64,000 bases of DNA, from contig JAZQKV010000086.1 of NCBI GenBank assembly GCA_045542335.1, forward strand, positions 72,562 through 136,561. Reading direction: 5' to 3'. The stretch is from CAKSUT01 sp045542335 (GTDB taxonomy: Bacteria > Bacillota > Clostridia > Oscillospirales > CAG-382). Positions within the stretch are counted from its first letter, which is position 1. Each line of letters starts with the position of its first letter. Below are positions 16,533 through 25,184 of this stretch, piece by piece. The position numbers and the translations under genes are program-made. The notes under the pieces were generated by a model that was not told the DNA's origin, did no database searches, and was given only the letters and a program-made list of their open reading frames with translations.

Positions 16533-18962
16533 TTATCTCACAACAAGATTGATAAGCTTGTTAGGAACAAAGATTTCCTTGACAGTCGTTTTGCCTTCAA
16601 CAAGCTTTGCAAATCTTTCGTCAGCCTTAACTGTAGCAATTGCCGTATCTTTGTCGGTATCCATGGGAAGCGTGATTGTTCCCTTGAACTTTCCGCAAAT
16701 CTGAACCGCATATTCTGCCGCTGAATCAACCGTCTTGCTCTGGTCATATTCGGGCCACTTTGCAAGTGAGCAAAGCTCTTTCTTTCCGCAAACAGAGCTG
16801 TAAACTTCCTCGGTGATGTGAGGTGCAAAGGGATTGAGAAGAACGGTATATATTTCAAGCTCATCAAGCGTAAGAGTTCCGCAATCGTTGATTTCATTCA
16901 TAAGAGCCATGAGAGATGCAATTGCAGTGTTAAACTTGAGCTTATCTATGTCCTCGGTAACTTTCTTTATTGTCTTGTGGAAAGATGCTTCGAGCTTTTC
17001 TGTTACTCCGTGTCCCTTTGCAAGATCACACATTGCAACATATCTGTCAATAAACTTGCGGCAACCTCTGATGCTGTTCGATGACCAGGGAGCTGTCTTT
17101 TCAAAGTCACCCATAAACATCTCATAAAGTCTGAGAGTATCAGCACCATAGCTGTTGACAATCTCATCGGGATTTACAACATTACCTCTGGACTTTGACA
17201 TCTTTTCTCCGTCCTCGCCGAGAATCATGCCGTGAGAGGTTCTCTTGAGATAAGGCTCAGGACATTCAAGAACACCGATGTCATAGAGGAATTTTGCCCA
17301 GAATCTCGAATAAAGCAGGTGGAGTGTTGTATGCTCCATACCGCCGTTATACCAGTCAACAGGCATCCAATAATTGAGAGCTTCTTTGGAAGCGAGTGCA
17401 TCAGGGTTCTGCGCATCGCAATATCTGAGGAAATACCATGACGAGCCTGCCCACTGAGGCATGGTGTCAGTTTCACGTTTTGCAGGGCCACCGCAGCAAG
17501 GACAGGTTGTGTTAACCCAATCCGTAAGAAGTGACAAAGGACTTTCGCCGTCATCACTCGGCTCATATGACTCAACATCGGGAAGTGTCAACGGAAGCGA
17601 TTCTTCGGGAACAGCAACCCAGCCACACTTTTCGCAGTTCACAAGAGGAATGGGTTCACCCCAATATCTCTGACGGGAGAACACCCAGTCACGGAGCTTA
17701 TAGTTCACCTTTGCAGTGCCGATGCCCTTTTCGGTGAGATACTCAATCATTTTTGCCTTTGCGTCCTCAACCTCAAGTCCATCAAGGAATCCGGAATTTA
17801 TAAGCTTGCCCGTTTCAACGTCGGTAAACGCTGCTTCTTCAACGGGAACTTCGCCGCCTGCAACAACTTCGATAATGGGAAGACCAAACTTCTTTGCAAA
17901 ATCCCAGTCACGGGTGTCATGTGCGGGAACCGCCATAATTGCACCTGTGCCGTATGTGATAAGTACATAGTCGGAAATAAAAATGGGGATTTCCTTGCCG
18001 TTAACAGGGTTAATGGCATTAACGCCCTCAAGGCGAACACCTGTCTTTTCCTTCTTATCGGCAAGCTCGGTTCTTTCAAAGTCGCTCTTTTTGGAGGCTT
18101 CTTCACGATATGCCTTAACGGCATCCATGTTGGAAATCTTATCTGCCCAAGCTTCGATAATTGGGTGCTCGGGAGCAATTACCATGTAAGTTGCTCCGAA
18201 AAGTGTGTCGCAACGTGTGGTATATACCTTGAGAGTTTCCCCTGCAGTTGTTGCAAATTCAACCTCTGCACCTGTGGAACGACCGATCCAGTTTTTCTGC
18301 TGAACCTTTACTCTGTCGATAAAATCAATGCCGTCAAGATCATTGATAAGTCTTTCTGCATACTCTGTAATTTTGAGCATCCACTGACTCTTTTCACGGC
18401 GGATAACCTCGCTCTTACATCTTTCGCAAACGCCGTTTACAACCTCCTCATTTGCAAGCACACACTTACATGAGGTACACCAGTTTACCGCCATCTTCTT
18501 CTTATATGCAAGACCTTTTTTGAAGAGCTGAAGGAAAATCCACTGTGTCCACTTATAATAGCCCGGAGAAGTTGTATTAACCTCTCTGTCCCAGTCAAAA
18601 GAAAGACCGAGAGCCTGAAGCTGGCTTCTGAAACGGTTTACGTTGTTTTCCGTTACAATTGCAGGATGAATCTTGTTCTTGATTGCGAAATTCTCGGTAG
18701 GAAGACCGAACGCATCCCATCCCATAGGGTAAAGGACGTTATATCCCTGCATTCTCTTTTTTCTTGAAACAATGTCAAGAGCAGTGTAAGAACGGGGATG
18801 TCCAACATGAAGACCCGCCGCAGAAGGATATGGGAATTCAACAAGAGCATAAAACTTTGGGAGTGTGTAATCGTCTTTTGCGTGGAACGCTTTCTCCTCA
18901 CTCCACTTTTTTTGCCATTTCTTTTCGATAGCACCGAAGTCGGTTCTGTAATCGTAATTCAT
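16533..18962 (-). CDS. leuS: Leucyl-tRNA synthetase
   Basis: 809-aa class I aminoacyl-tRNA synthetase that charges tRNA-Leu. The HIGH-type motif is in PYPSAAGLHVGHPRSY near residue 50 and KMSKS in GEKMSKSRGN near residue 588. Between them are the zinc-ribbon cysteines (CTSCKCVLANEEVVNGVCERC, split over two CxxC pairs) and the CP1 editing domain with GTGAIMAVPAHDTRDW. The length is normal for bacteria. AAAGG precedes the ATG. It is the last gene of the mnmM-to-leuS leftward block. Confidence 0.98.
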   Translation of the reverse strand: MNYDYRTDFGAIEKKWQKKWSEEKAFHAKDDYTLPKFYALVEFPYPSAAGLHVGHPRSYTALDIVSRKKRMQGYNVLYPMGWDAFGLPTENFAIKNKIHPAIVTENNVNRFRSQLQALGLSFDWDREVNTTSPGYYKWTQWIFLQLFKKGLAYKKKMAVNWCTSCKCVLANEEVVNGVCERCKSEVIRREKSQWMLKITEYAERLINDLDGIDFIDRVKVQQKNWIGRSTGAEVEFATTAGETLKVYTTRCDTLFGATYMVIAPEHPIIEAWADKISNMDAVKAYREEASKKSDFERTELADKKEKTGVRLEGVNAINPVNGKEIPIFISDYVLITYGTGAIMAVPAHDTRDWDFAKKFGLPIIEVVAGGEVPVEEAAFTDVETGKLINSGFLDGLEVEDAKAKMIEYLTEKGIGTAKVNYKLRDWVFSRQRYWGEPIPLVNCEKCGWVAVPEESLPLTLPDVESYEPSDDGESPLSLLTDWVNTTCPCCGGPAKRETDTMPQWAGSSWYFLRYCDAQNPDALASKEALNYWMPVDWYNGGMEHTTLHLLYSRFWAKFLYDIGVLECPEPYLKRTSHGMILGEDGEKMSKSRGNVVNPDEIVNSYGADTLRLYEMFMGDFEKTAPWSSNSIRGCRKFIDRYVAMCDLAKGHGVTEKLEASFHKTIKKVTEDIDKLKFNTAIASLMALMNEINDCGTLTLDELEIYTVLLNPFAPHITEEVYSSVCGKKELCSLAKWPEYDQSKTVDSAAEYAVQICGKFKGTITLPMDTDKDTAIATVKADERFAKLVEGKTTVKEIFVPNKLINLVVR

Positions 18963-19001
18963 TTATATCTGACCTTTCAAAAATAATTGCAATTTATTAA
19001 A

Positions 19002-19406
19002 TTATGCTTCGTCGGGAAGTGCTTCAAAAGGAACTTCTTCGCAATCCGCCCAAAGCTTATCAAGCTTGTAAAAATCTTTCGCCTCTCTGCCAAAAACGTG
19101 AACTATAACGCTGTTGTAATCAAGCAGCACCCATGTTCCGCTTCCCTCGCCCTCGGTTCTTGCCGGCTCAATGCCGTCCTCGGTTTTTAGCTTGAATTCA
19201 ATTTCTCCTGCAAGGGCATTAACCTGTGTTGTGGAAGTACCCATTGCAATAACGAAATAATCGGCGATAATTGTTTTTTCGTTGATGTTTAATATTTTAA
19301 TTTCCCTTGCTTTTTTGGAATCAAGGATTTTCGCAATTTTCAGCGCAAGCTGTTCGGATGCCTTGATTTCCTTTGCCTCATCGGGAAGTCTTACTGTATC
19401 TGACAT
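19002..19406 (-). CDS. rsfS: Ribosomal silencing factor RsfS
   Basis: 134-aa protein of the RsfS/YbeB/YqeL family, which binds uL14 and blocks subunit joining when nutrients are scarce. Family motifs are seen: EKTIIADYFVIAMGTSTTQV, then GTWVLLDYNSVIVHVF and REFY-like AKDFYKLDKLW. The C-terminus is slightly extended and acidic. AAAGGAG precedes the ATG. Lying next to nadD and yqeK is the classic Firmicutes arrangement. Confidence 0.95.
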   Translation of the reverse strand: MSDTVRLPDEAKEIKASEQLALKIAKILDSKKAREIKILNINEKTIIADYFVIAMGTSTTQVNALAGEIEFKLKTEDGIEPARTEGEGSGTWVLLDYNSVIVHVFGREAKDFYKLDKLWADCEEVPFEALPDEA

Positions 19407-19444
19407 TTATTTTCTCCTTTGATTCTCCGTGAAGTTTTCACGGT

Positions 19445-20890
19445 TTATTCCTCTGTTGGCTGTGCCTCTGATTGAGGTTGCTCATCAGGCTGAACAGCTT
19501 CGGTTTCCGCATCCTGAACAGGTTCAGCTGCTTCTTGCTGTCCATCATCTGCTTTTTCATCATTCTCCGCAGGAGCAGCTTTGTTTGAAATGTTTTCCTC
19601 GGGTGTTACAACTTTGTCCACTGGGACATTCTCCTCTTTTTCAGGTGCCTTCTGCTGAGCATTTCCCCAACCGCCACCGACAAAATTCAGCTGCGGAGGT
19701 TCGTTTGAAATATCATCTGCTGTGGTCTGCTCGATGGTATAACCGTCCGGCTCGTTGACAAGTATTCTTATCTTAACGTCCTCAATGGTTATGTCGCTTT
19801 TGAACACGTTGAAATGTTGGTTTACAATCTGAAGATTTGCCTTGGGATACATTGAAACATAGGAAACGTTGTTATAGTTAACCGGCATTCCCTCCATGGA
19901 AAGCATAATAATATTGCCCATTTCAAGCTTCAATGCCGCTGTCGCAAATGCTGTCATATCACCAACAGAAACGTTTGTCACAACATTCTTTGAAACAACT
20001 CCAACAAGCTCGGGGATTTTTGCAACCGTTGAGCCGCTTAAAAGCTTGTCCATAAGAGCAGTCATGAAAATTTTCTGTGCTTCCATTCTACCAAGGTCTG
20101 CATCCATATATCCTGAACGGAATCTTACAAAGCCCTCAGCCGTCTTGCCGTCAAGAACATGAGTGCCGGCAGGAATGTTGATATACAGGTTTTGTTCGGG
20201 GTCGTTGTAAAGCATATCCTTCTGAACCGTCACCTCAACGCCACCAATGGCATCAACAATCTCACGGAAACCGTTTATATTGATGTGAACATATCTGTCG
20301 ATAACTATACCAAAAGAGCTGAGCAACGCATCCGAAAGAGCTGTCATACCGCCCTCAATACATTCTTCAACGCTTCCGTTCTTTCTTCGGATATCGGAAT
20401 AACCCGTTGAGAAAATTGCGTTGATTTTCTTGTTGCCCGTAAGAGGACTTGCTTCAACATATGTGTCACGGGGAATCTGAACAATAGCCGCCTTGTTGTT
20501 CTCCATATCAAGGGAGGCAACCATAATCACGTCCGTGTTAAGACCTGCGTTATCTCTGCCGACCACAAGAAAATTATAAAATCCTGTCTTTCTTGCATCA
20601 GGGTCATTCACGTCAATTGTCTTAATAACATTTGCAAGGTCAATCTGCGTTTCAATTTCAATGCCGCTGCTTGTTTCACGCTTGCCTGCGGAATCGCCAT
20701 CGGACACAAGACCTCCAATGCTCATCTGCTCCGGGGTAAAGCTGTCCACAACCATATCATGGAAGAACACAAAATATCCCGTCACACATAGCGACAACGC
20801 AAGAATCAATATAACAGTGCAAATTGCAATGCTCTTGGTCTTATTTCTTTTTTTCTGGGTTCCCATAACCGCAACATTCATTCCTTTCAT
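19445..20890 (-). CDS. LytR-CpsA-Psr (LCP) family cell-wall glycopolymer transferase
   Basis: 481-aa membrane-anchored protein. There is a short basic N-terminus, one transmembrane helix (about residues 20-45) and an external LCP domain with FLVVGRDNAGLNTDVIMVAS, the Arg-rich PRDTYVE motif and GFREIVDAIGGVEV. LCP proteins attach teichoic acids or other glycopolymers to peptidoglycan. The last ~80 residues are low-complexity, rich in Glu, Ala, Pro and Gln. It is inserted between yqeK and rsfS, as in many Clostridia. The start is uncertain: in-frame ATGs at codons 1, 4 and 9 are possible. Confidence 0.92.
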   Translation of the reverse strand: MKGMNVAVMGTQKKRNKTKSIAICTVILILALSLCVTGYFVFFHDMVVDSFTPEQMSIGGLVSDGDSAGKRETSSGIEIETQIDLANVIKTIDVNDPDARKTGFYNFLVVGRDNAGLNTDVIMVASLDMENNKAAIVQIPRDTYVEASPLTGNKKINAIFSTGYSDIRRKNGSVEECIEGGMTALSDALLSSFGIVIDRYVHININGFREIVDAIGGVEVTVQKDMLYNDPEQNLYINIPAGTHVLDGKTAEGFVRFRSGYMDADLGRMEAQKIFMTALMDKLLSGSTVAKIPELVGVVSKNVVTNVSVGDMTAFATAALKLEMGNIIMLSMEGMPVNYNNVSYVSMYPKANLQIVNQHFNVFKSDITIEDVKIRILVNEPDGYTIEQTTADDISNEPPQLNFVGGGWGNAQQKAPEKEENVPVDKVVTPEENISNKAAPAENDEKADDGQQEAAEPVQDAETEAVQPDEQPQSEAQPTEE

Positions 20891-20916
20891 TTATGTTTAA
20901 ACCGTCCTGACAAGCT

Positions 20917-21654
20917 TCATTCTCCGACGGCATCCTTAAGTTCCGAATAAATCTGACTGAACACGTCGCTTTGCTTTCCATTGACGTGTTGTGCGCAAAT
21001 ACTTTCAACAGTATGTACTGTCACAGGGTGAATCCGCTTTCCGTCCTTTGCAAGATGAGAAACCGTTTCAAGTGCCGCCATGCACACACATTTGTCAATA
21101 AGCACCTCGGCATCTTCCCTTGTTTTTATTTCATATATACCACGGTGAAATACCTCTCTCACCTTTTGGCATGACGCATATTTTCTCGTCGGCTCCGTGA
21201 AATCCGCAAGAAACATAATTTTGTCAAACAGCGACATTTGTCCGCTTCCCGTAGTGTGCTTTAAAATTGCGTCGGTTATACGTTCCGGCATACCAAAAAA
21301 TTTCTTTGCCGCCGCCGCACCGCTTACGGAATGAATAACCTGAGGATTTGCAAGGTCATCATTTGTGAGGACAAATCCGTTTTCCTCGCAAAGCCGAGTC
21401 TGCTCGTCAAGGTCTTTTTCCTTTGTGACATCATGAAGCAACGCCATGCACTCAACATCACGCTCACACTCGGCACTCACCCCAAAAAGCGGGAAGAGAA
21501 GCCTTGCCATAAAAACCGCCTCATCACGCACTGCAAGAACGTGTTCTGCTCTTTTGCCGCTTATACCCACAAGAGCATTGGCGACAACATTTTCAAGCAT
21601 TCCGTCCGTGATCTGTGATTTAACCTCTTCAAACTTCTTCTGAAAAATTTCCAT
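20917..21654 (-). CDS. yqeK: YqeK-type HD-domain Ap4A hydrolase
   Basis: 245-aa HD phosphohydrolase. The metal-binding set is seen in RAEHVLAV, ALLHDVTKE and the downstream HTTG and FLADFTEPTR segments. B. subtilis YqeK splits diadenosine tetraphosphate symmetrically. The ATG at 21654 is preferred (AGGAAATG upstream); it lies 4 nt past the nadD stop, so translation is likely coupled. An earlier in-frame start at 21693 would overlap nadD by 35 nt. Confidence 0.9.
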   Translation of the reverse strand: MEIFQKKFEEVKSQITDGMLENVVANALVGISGKRAEHVLAVRDEAVFMARLLFPLFGVSAECERDVECMALLHDVTKEKDLDEQTRLCEENGFVLTNDDLANPQVIHSVSGAAAAKKFFGMPERITDAILKHTTGSGQMSLFDKIMFLADFTEPTRKYASCQKVREVFHRGIYEIKTREDAEVLIDKCVCMAALETVSHLAKDGKRIHPVTVHTVESICAQHVNGKQSDVFSQIYSELKDAVGE

Positions 21655-21658
21655 ATTT

Positions 21659-22342
21659 TCACATTTCCTGTGTTGACCGAAAATACAGCTCATTGTCGAT
21701 TATATACTTTGCAACTTTTTCGGTCAAGTAACTTTTTGTCAACATATTGAAAATTTTGTTCGTATCAGCTTCGCCGTCACATTGTCCGCTTTGTTCTCCA
21801 ACAAGCTCGCGAATCTCTGTTGACGACATTTCAAGCGGAGGAACATTCATGACAACACTTTTTGCATCGTACAGTTTTTTATATCTTTGGTCACATTCCA
21901 GAATTACACTCATTTCGCCCCTGTCCCTTGGGCAAACACAAAAAACACACAATCTAAAAAGCTCTTGCGCATTGAACCATTTTTCAAGGCAACAAAACAT
22001 ATCCGTACCTGTATAGACGTAAATTCTGTCGCATTTGTTCCGCTTTGCAAGCTCACTCACTGTCAAAAAAGTGTAACTTTTCCCCTCTTTTGAAGTTTCA
22101 ATATCGGATATTTCGATATTATATACACGTTTGTCACAATCTTCAAAAGCAAGTCTTGCCATTTCAAGGCGATGACAGCTGTCTGTTACAAGTCGCTTTT
22201 TATGTGGTGGAATCCCTGTTGGAATAACATACATTTTTGAAAGGTCTGCGGCTTTGTAAAACTCAAGTGCGGCTCTTATATGTCCCTTGTGAATCGGGTC
22301 AAATGTTCCGCCGAACATTCCAATTCTCAATTTTTCGTTCAT
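21659..22342 (-). CDS. nadD: Nicotinate-nucleotide adenylyltransferase
   Basis: 227-aa enzyme that joins nicotinate mononucleotide and ATP to deamido-NAD. The nucleotidyl-transferase motif GMFGGTFDPIHKGH is at residues 8-21 and the C-terminal MSSTEIRELV (the SxTxxR motif) near residue 175. The ATG overlaps the yhbY stop (ATGA), so translation is coupled. Confidence 0.97.
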   Translation of the reverse strand: MNEKLRIGMFGGTFDPIHKGHIRAALEFYKAADLSKMYVIPTGIPPHKKRLVTDSCHRLEMARLAFEDCDKRVYNIEISDIETSKEGKSYTFLTVSELAKRNKCDRIYVYTGTDMFCCLEKWFNAQELFRLCVFCVCPRDRGEMSVILECDQRYKKLYDAKSVVMNVPPLEMSSTEIRELVGEQSGQCDGEADTNKIFNMLTKSYLTEKVAKYIIDNELYFRSTQEM

Positions 22343-22653
22343 TTGGTTTTAAGCTCAAGCTTTCGGTTTTCCGCTTTGCTTGCCTGCTTATAAAGCACAA
22401 TTTTTCTGCCGATAATCTGAACAGACTGCGCACCTGTTTCCTCGCAAATATGCGCCGCCGCTTCTTTCGGATTCTCCTCGGAATTTTCAAGAATTGTTAT
22501 CTTAATAAGCTCCCTTGCTTCAAGAGCTTCGTTTATCTGATTTATAAAATTGTGATTGATTCCGCCTTTTCCAATCTGAAAAATGGCGTCAAGTCTGTTG
22601 GCAAGCCCTCTGAGATAGGCTCTTTCGCCAGAAGTAAGTTTTTCTGCGGACAT
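22339..22653 (-). CDS. yhbY: YhbY/YqeI CRM-domain RNA-binding protein
   Basis: 104-aa single CRM domain protein that associates with the large ribosomal subunit precursor. Signature: LTSGERAYLRGLANRLDAIFQIGKGG, then ELIKITILEN and the QIIGRKIVLYKQ strand. GGAGG precedes the ATG. Confidence 0.95.
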   Translation of the reverse strand: MSAEKLTSGERAYLRGLANRLDAIFQIGKGGINHNFINQINEALEARELIKITILENSEENPKEAAAHICEETGAQSVQIIGRKIVLYKQASKAENRKLELKTK

Positions 22654-22731
22654 TTTTTGTCCTCCTTTTATTCGTTATACTTGAACAGCACCGGAAACCG
22701 TCAATAACAAGTGTTCTCCGTGTATTCAGCT

Positions 22732-23355
22732 TCAATTTCCGTTTCTTTTTTTGAGCGCATCGCAAAGTGCATGAAGACCGTTTGCCCTGTGGCTTACGCT
22801 GTTCTTCTCATCCGCACTTGCCTCGCCGAAGGTTTTTCCGAAAGGAGCATAGAAGAACACCGGGTCATAACCAAATCCGCCGTTGCCTCTCTTTTCACCC
22901 GTGATAATTCCCTCAACCTTTCCAAGCACACATATATCCTCGTTTTTGCCGTCAACATATGCTATCGCCGACACAAACCTTGCTGTACGCTCGTTTTCGG
23001 GAACGCCCTCAAGCTTTTTTAAAAGCTTTGCGGTGTTTGCATCATCGTCGGAATTACCCATAGGAGCCTTCTCGTCATCAAGAGCCGCATATCTTGCAGA
23101 ATAAACACCCGGCTCGCCGCCAAGAACATCCACCATAAGTCCCGAATCGTCTGCAACCGACGGAAGACCCGTTGCTTCAAAAGCGGCTCTTGCCTTTATG
23201 AGAGCGTTTTCGGCGAAGGTCACTCCTGTTTCTTCAACGTCCCCCTCAACTCCCGCTTCATCAAGGGTTATAACATCCGTGATACCTGCATCTGCAAGTA
23301 TCTTTTTCATTTCTTTAACCTTATTTGCATTTCTTGTTGCGGCAACAATTTTCAT
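22732..23355 (-). CDS. rdgB: XTP/dITP pyrophosphatase
   Basis: 207-aa RdgB/HAM1 protein that removes non-canonical purine triphosphates. The N-terminal ATRNANKVKEMKKIL, GLPSVADDSGLMVDVLGG, and GGFGYDPVFF followed by SHRANGL near the C-terminus are the family's substrate-binding motifs. AAAGGAA precedes the ATG. Confidence 0.97.
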   Translation of the reverse strand: MKIVAATRNANKVKEMKKILADAGITDVITLDEAGVEGDVEETGVTFAENALIKARAAFEATGLPSVADDSGLMVDVLGGEPGVYSARYAALDDEKAPMGNSDDDANTAKLLKKLEGVPENERTARFVSAIAYVDGKNEDICVLGKVEGIITGEKRGNGGFGYDPVFFYAPFGKTFGEASADEKNSVSHRANGLHALCDALKKRNGN

Positions 23356-23406
23356 TTTACTGTTCCTTTCACATTCAAAAGCTTAAAAGTCAAATCCAAT
23401 CTTAGC

Positions 23407-24321
23407 TTATTCCTCAAACAAAGCATTAACAAACTCTGTTGAGTCAAACGCCTGCAAATCGTCAAGCTTTTCGCCCACGCCAATATATTTAACGGGGATT
23501 CCAAGCACTTCCTTTATGGAAATAACAATGCCACCCTTTGCAGTACCGTCAAGCTTTGTGAGTACAATTCCTGTGATTTCCGTTGCACTCTTAAACTCCT
23601 TTGCCTGACTGACAGCGTTCTGTCCTGTCACGGCATCAAGCACAAGAAGGGTTTCCTTTGCGCATCCGGGAAGCTCTCTGTCAATAACTCTGCCGATTTT
23701 TGCAAGCTCGTTCATAAGGTTCTTTTTGTTGTGAAGTCTGCCGGCGGTGTCAACAATGAGAACATCTGCATTCTGTGCCTTTGCGGCAGCAATTGCGTCA
23801 TAAACAACAGCTGCAGGGTCACTTCCCTCGGTGTGCTTTACAACAGGAATACCCGCACGCTCGCCCCAGATTTCAAGTTGGTCAATTGCAGCTGCTCTGA
23901 ACGTGTCAGCGGCGGCAAGAACAACCTTTTTGCCGTCATTTTTAAGGCAATTTGCAATCTTTGCAACCGAAGTTGTTTTTCCTACTCCGTTTACGCCGAT
24001 TACAAGCACAACCGAAAGACCATCTCCGAGCTTTATGGGTTCCCCCTCACCAATCATTTCGCGGAGTATTTCCATAAGTGCCTGTTTTGCCTGTTCCGGC
24101 TCACTTATTCTCTCCTCGCGGATTCTGTCATCGAGCTTTTCAATAATCTCCTCCGTAGGTCCTATGCCGACATCCGCAGCAATAAGTATTTCTTCAAGTT
24201 CCTCAAGCATTTCTTCGTCAACCTTAACAAAACGCTTGAAGATATCGTTTACCTGCTTGAAAATTGATTCCTTTGTTTTCTGCAAGCCTGCTTTTAGTTT
24301 TTCAAAAAATCCAAATGCCAT
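23407..24321 (-). CDS. ftsY: Signal recognition particle receptor
   Basis: 304-aa SRP GTPase receptor that docks ribosome-SRP complexes at the membrane. An N-terminal helical domain precedes the NG domain with G1 GVNGVGKTTSVAK, DTAGRLHN and TKLDGTAKGG. There is almost no acidic A domain, as in many Clostridia. The ATG at 24321 (AFGFFEKLK) is chosen because GAGGT lies upstream; an earlier in-frame start adds 28 residues unlike FtsY. Confidence 0.97.
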   Translation of the reverse strand: MAFGFFEKLKAGLQKTKESIFKQVNDIFKRFVKVDEEMLEELEEILIAADVGIGPTEEIIEKLDDRIREERISEPEQAKQALMEILREMIGEGEPIKLGDGLSVVLVIGVNGVGKTTSVAKIANCLKNDGKKVVLAAADTFRAAAIDQLEIWGERAGIPVVKHTEGSDPAAVVYDAIAAAKAQNADVLIVDTAGRLHNKKNLMNELAKIGRVIDRELPGCAKETLLVLDAVTGQNAVSQAKEFKSATEITGIVLTKLDGTAKGGIVISIKEVLGIPVKYIGVGEKLDDLQAFDSTEFVNALFEE

Positions 24322-24415
24322 AATCAAACCTCTTTTCGTTTTTTTAATCAAACAAAACGCTTCTGTACTCTGTTTTTTCGCAGGCACTTTGCCTGTAATA
24401 AGCATTTCTCAATCA

Positions 24416-24967
24416 TTATTTATCGTATTTTTCAACAGAAATAATAAAAGGAGCATCGGGCGAATTTACAATGTGGAAGTGAACCACACAGAACAGCTTT
24501 TTGTCAAGGCTCTCAAGATGTGAAAGTAACATTTCCCCCTCTGCTCTACCCTCGCTGTGTCCGGGATAAACAGAGATAACAAGTATTCCGCCGGGTTTCA
24601 AAAGTTCAATTGCACCATTCACCGCCGGAAGTGTGCTTTCCCTCAATGTGTGAATAGACTTATCTCCCCCGGGAAGCCAGCCAAGATTAAACATTCCGGC
24701 ATCAATCTGCTCGGTTATGTATTGCTTACAGTTGGCATGACTGTCATGAATGAGGGTTACGTTTGTATATCCTTTTTCTTCAAGACGTGCCCTTGTATTG
24801 GCAACAGCATCTGCCTGAATATCAAAGGCATACACCTTTCCCTGCGGCACAAGCGAGCAAAGATACTCGGTATCGTGACCATTACCCATGGTGAAATCTG
24901 CAACAATGCTGTCGGGTTTTATCACACCATGTGTAAATGATTTTGCCATATCCAACAATGAAAACAT
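24416..24967 (-). CDS. mnmM: MnmM/YtqB-type tRNA methyltransferase
   Basis: 183-aa class I SAM methyltransferase of the YtqB family. The SAM-binding motif is DFTMGNGHDTEYLCSL, followed by YAFDIQ and the family-specific FNLGWLPGGDKSI. B. subtilis YtqB (MnmM) makes mnm5s2U from nm5s2U at the tRNA wobble position. The start at 24967 is set by GAAAGGAACGG; TTG codons further up are in frame. It heads the leftward block. Confidence 0.88.
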   Translation of the reverse strand: MFSLLDMAKSFTHGVIKPDSIVADFTMGNGHDTEYLCSLVPQGKVYAFDIQADAVANTRARLEEKGYTNVTLIHDSHANCKQYITEQIDAGMFNLGWLPGGDKSIHTLRESTLPAVNGAIELLKPGGILVISVYPGHSEGRAEGEMLLSHLESLDKKLFCVVHFHIVNSPDAPFIISVEKYDK

Positions 24968-25184
24968 ATTATAAGACCGTTCCTTTCGCACCAAAAGCAG
25001 TGTACAAAAGAGCTTATACGCCGAAAAATATTTGCCGAAAGCTCTCCATTTTAATATAAGAAAAATAATTTCACATTATATTCTACCACAACAATTTGAA
25101 TACTTTACCGTTTATTTTTGAATCTATTTATAATTTTTGGAAAAACTCAACATAAAGAAGCAATAATCATCACGGAGGAAAGCA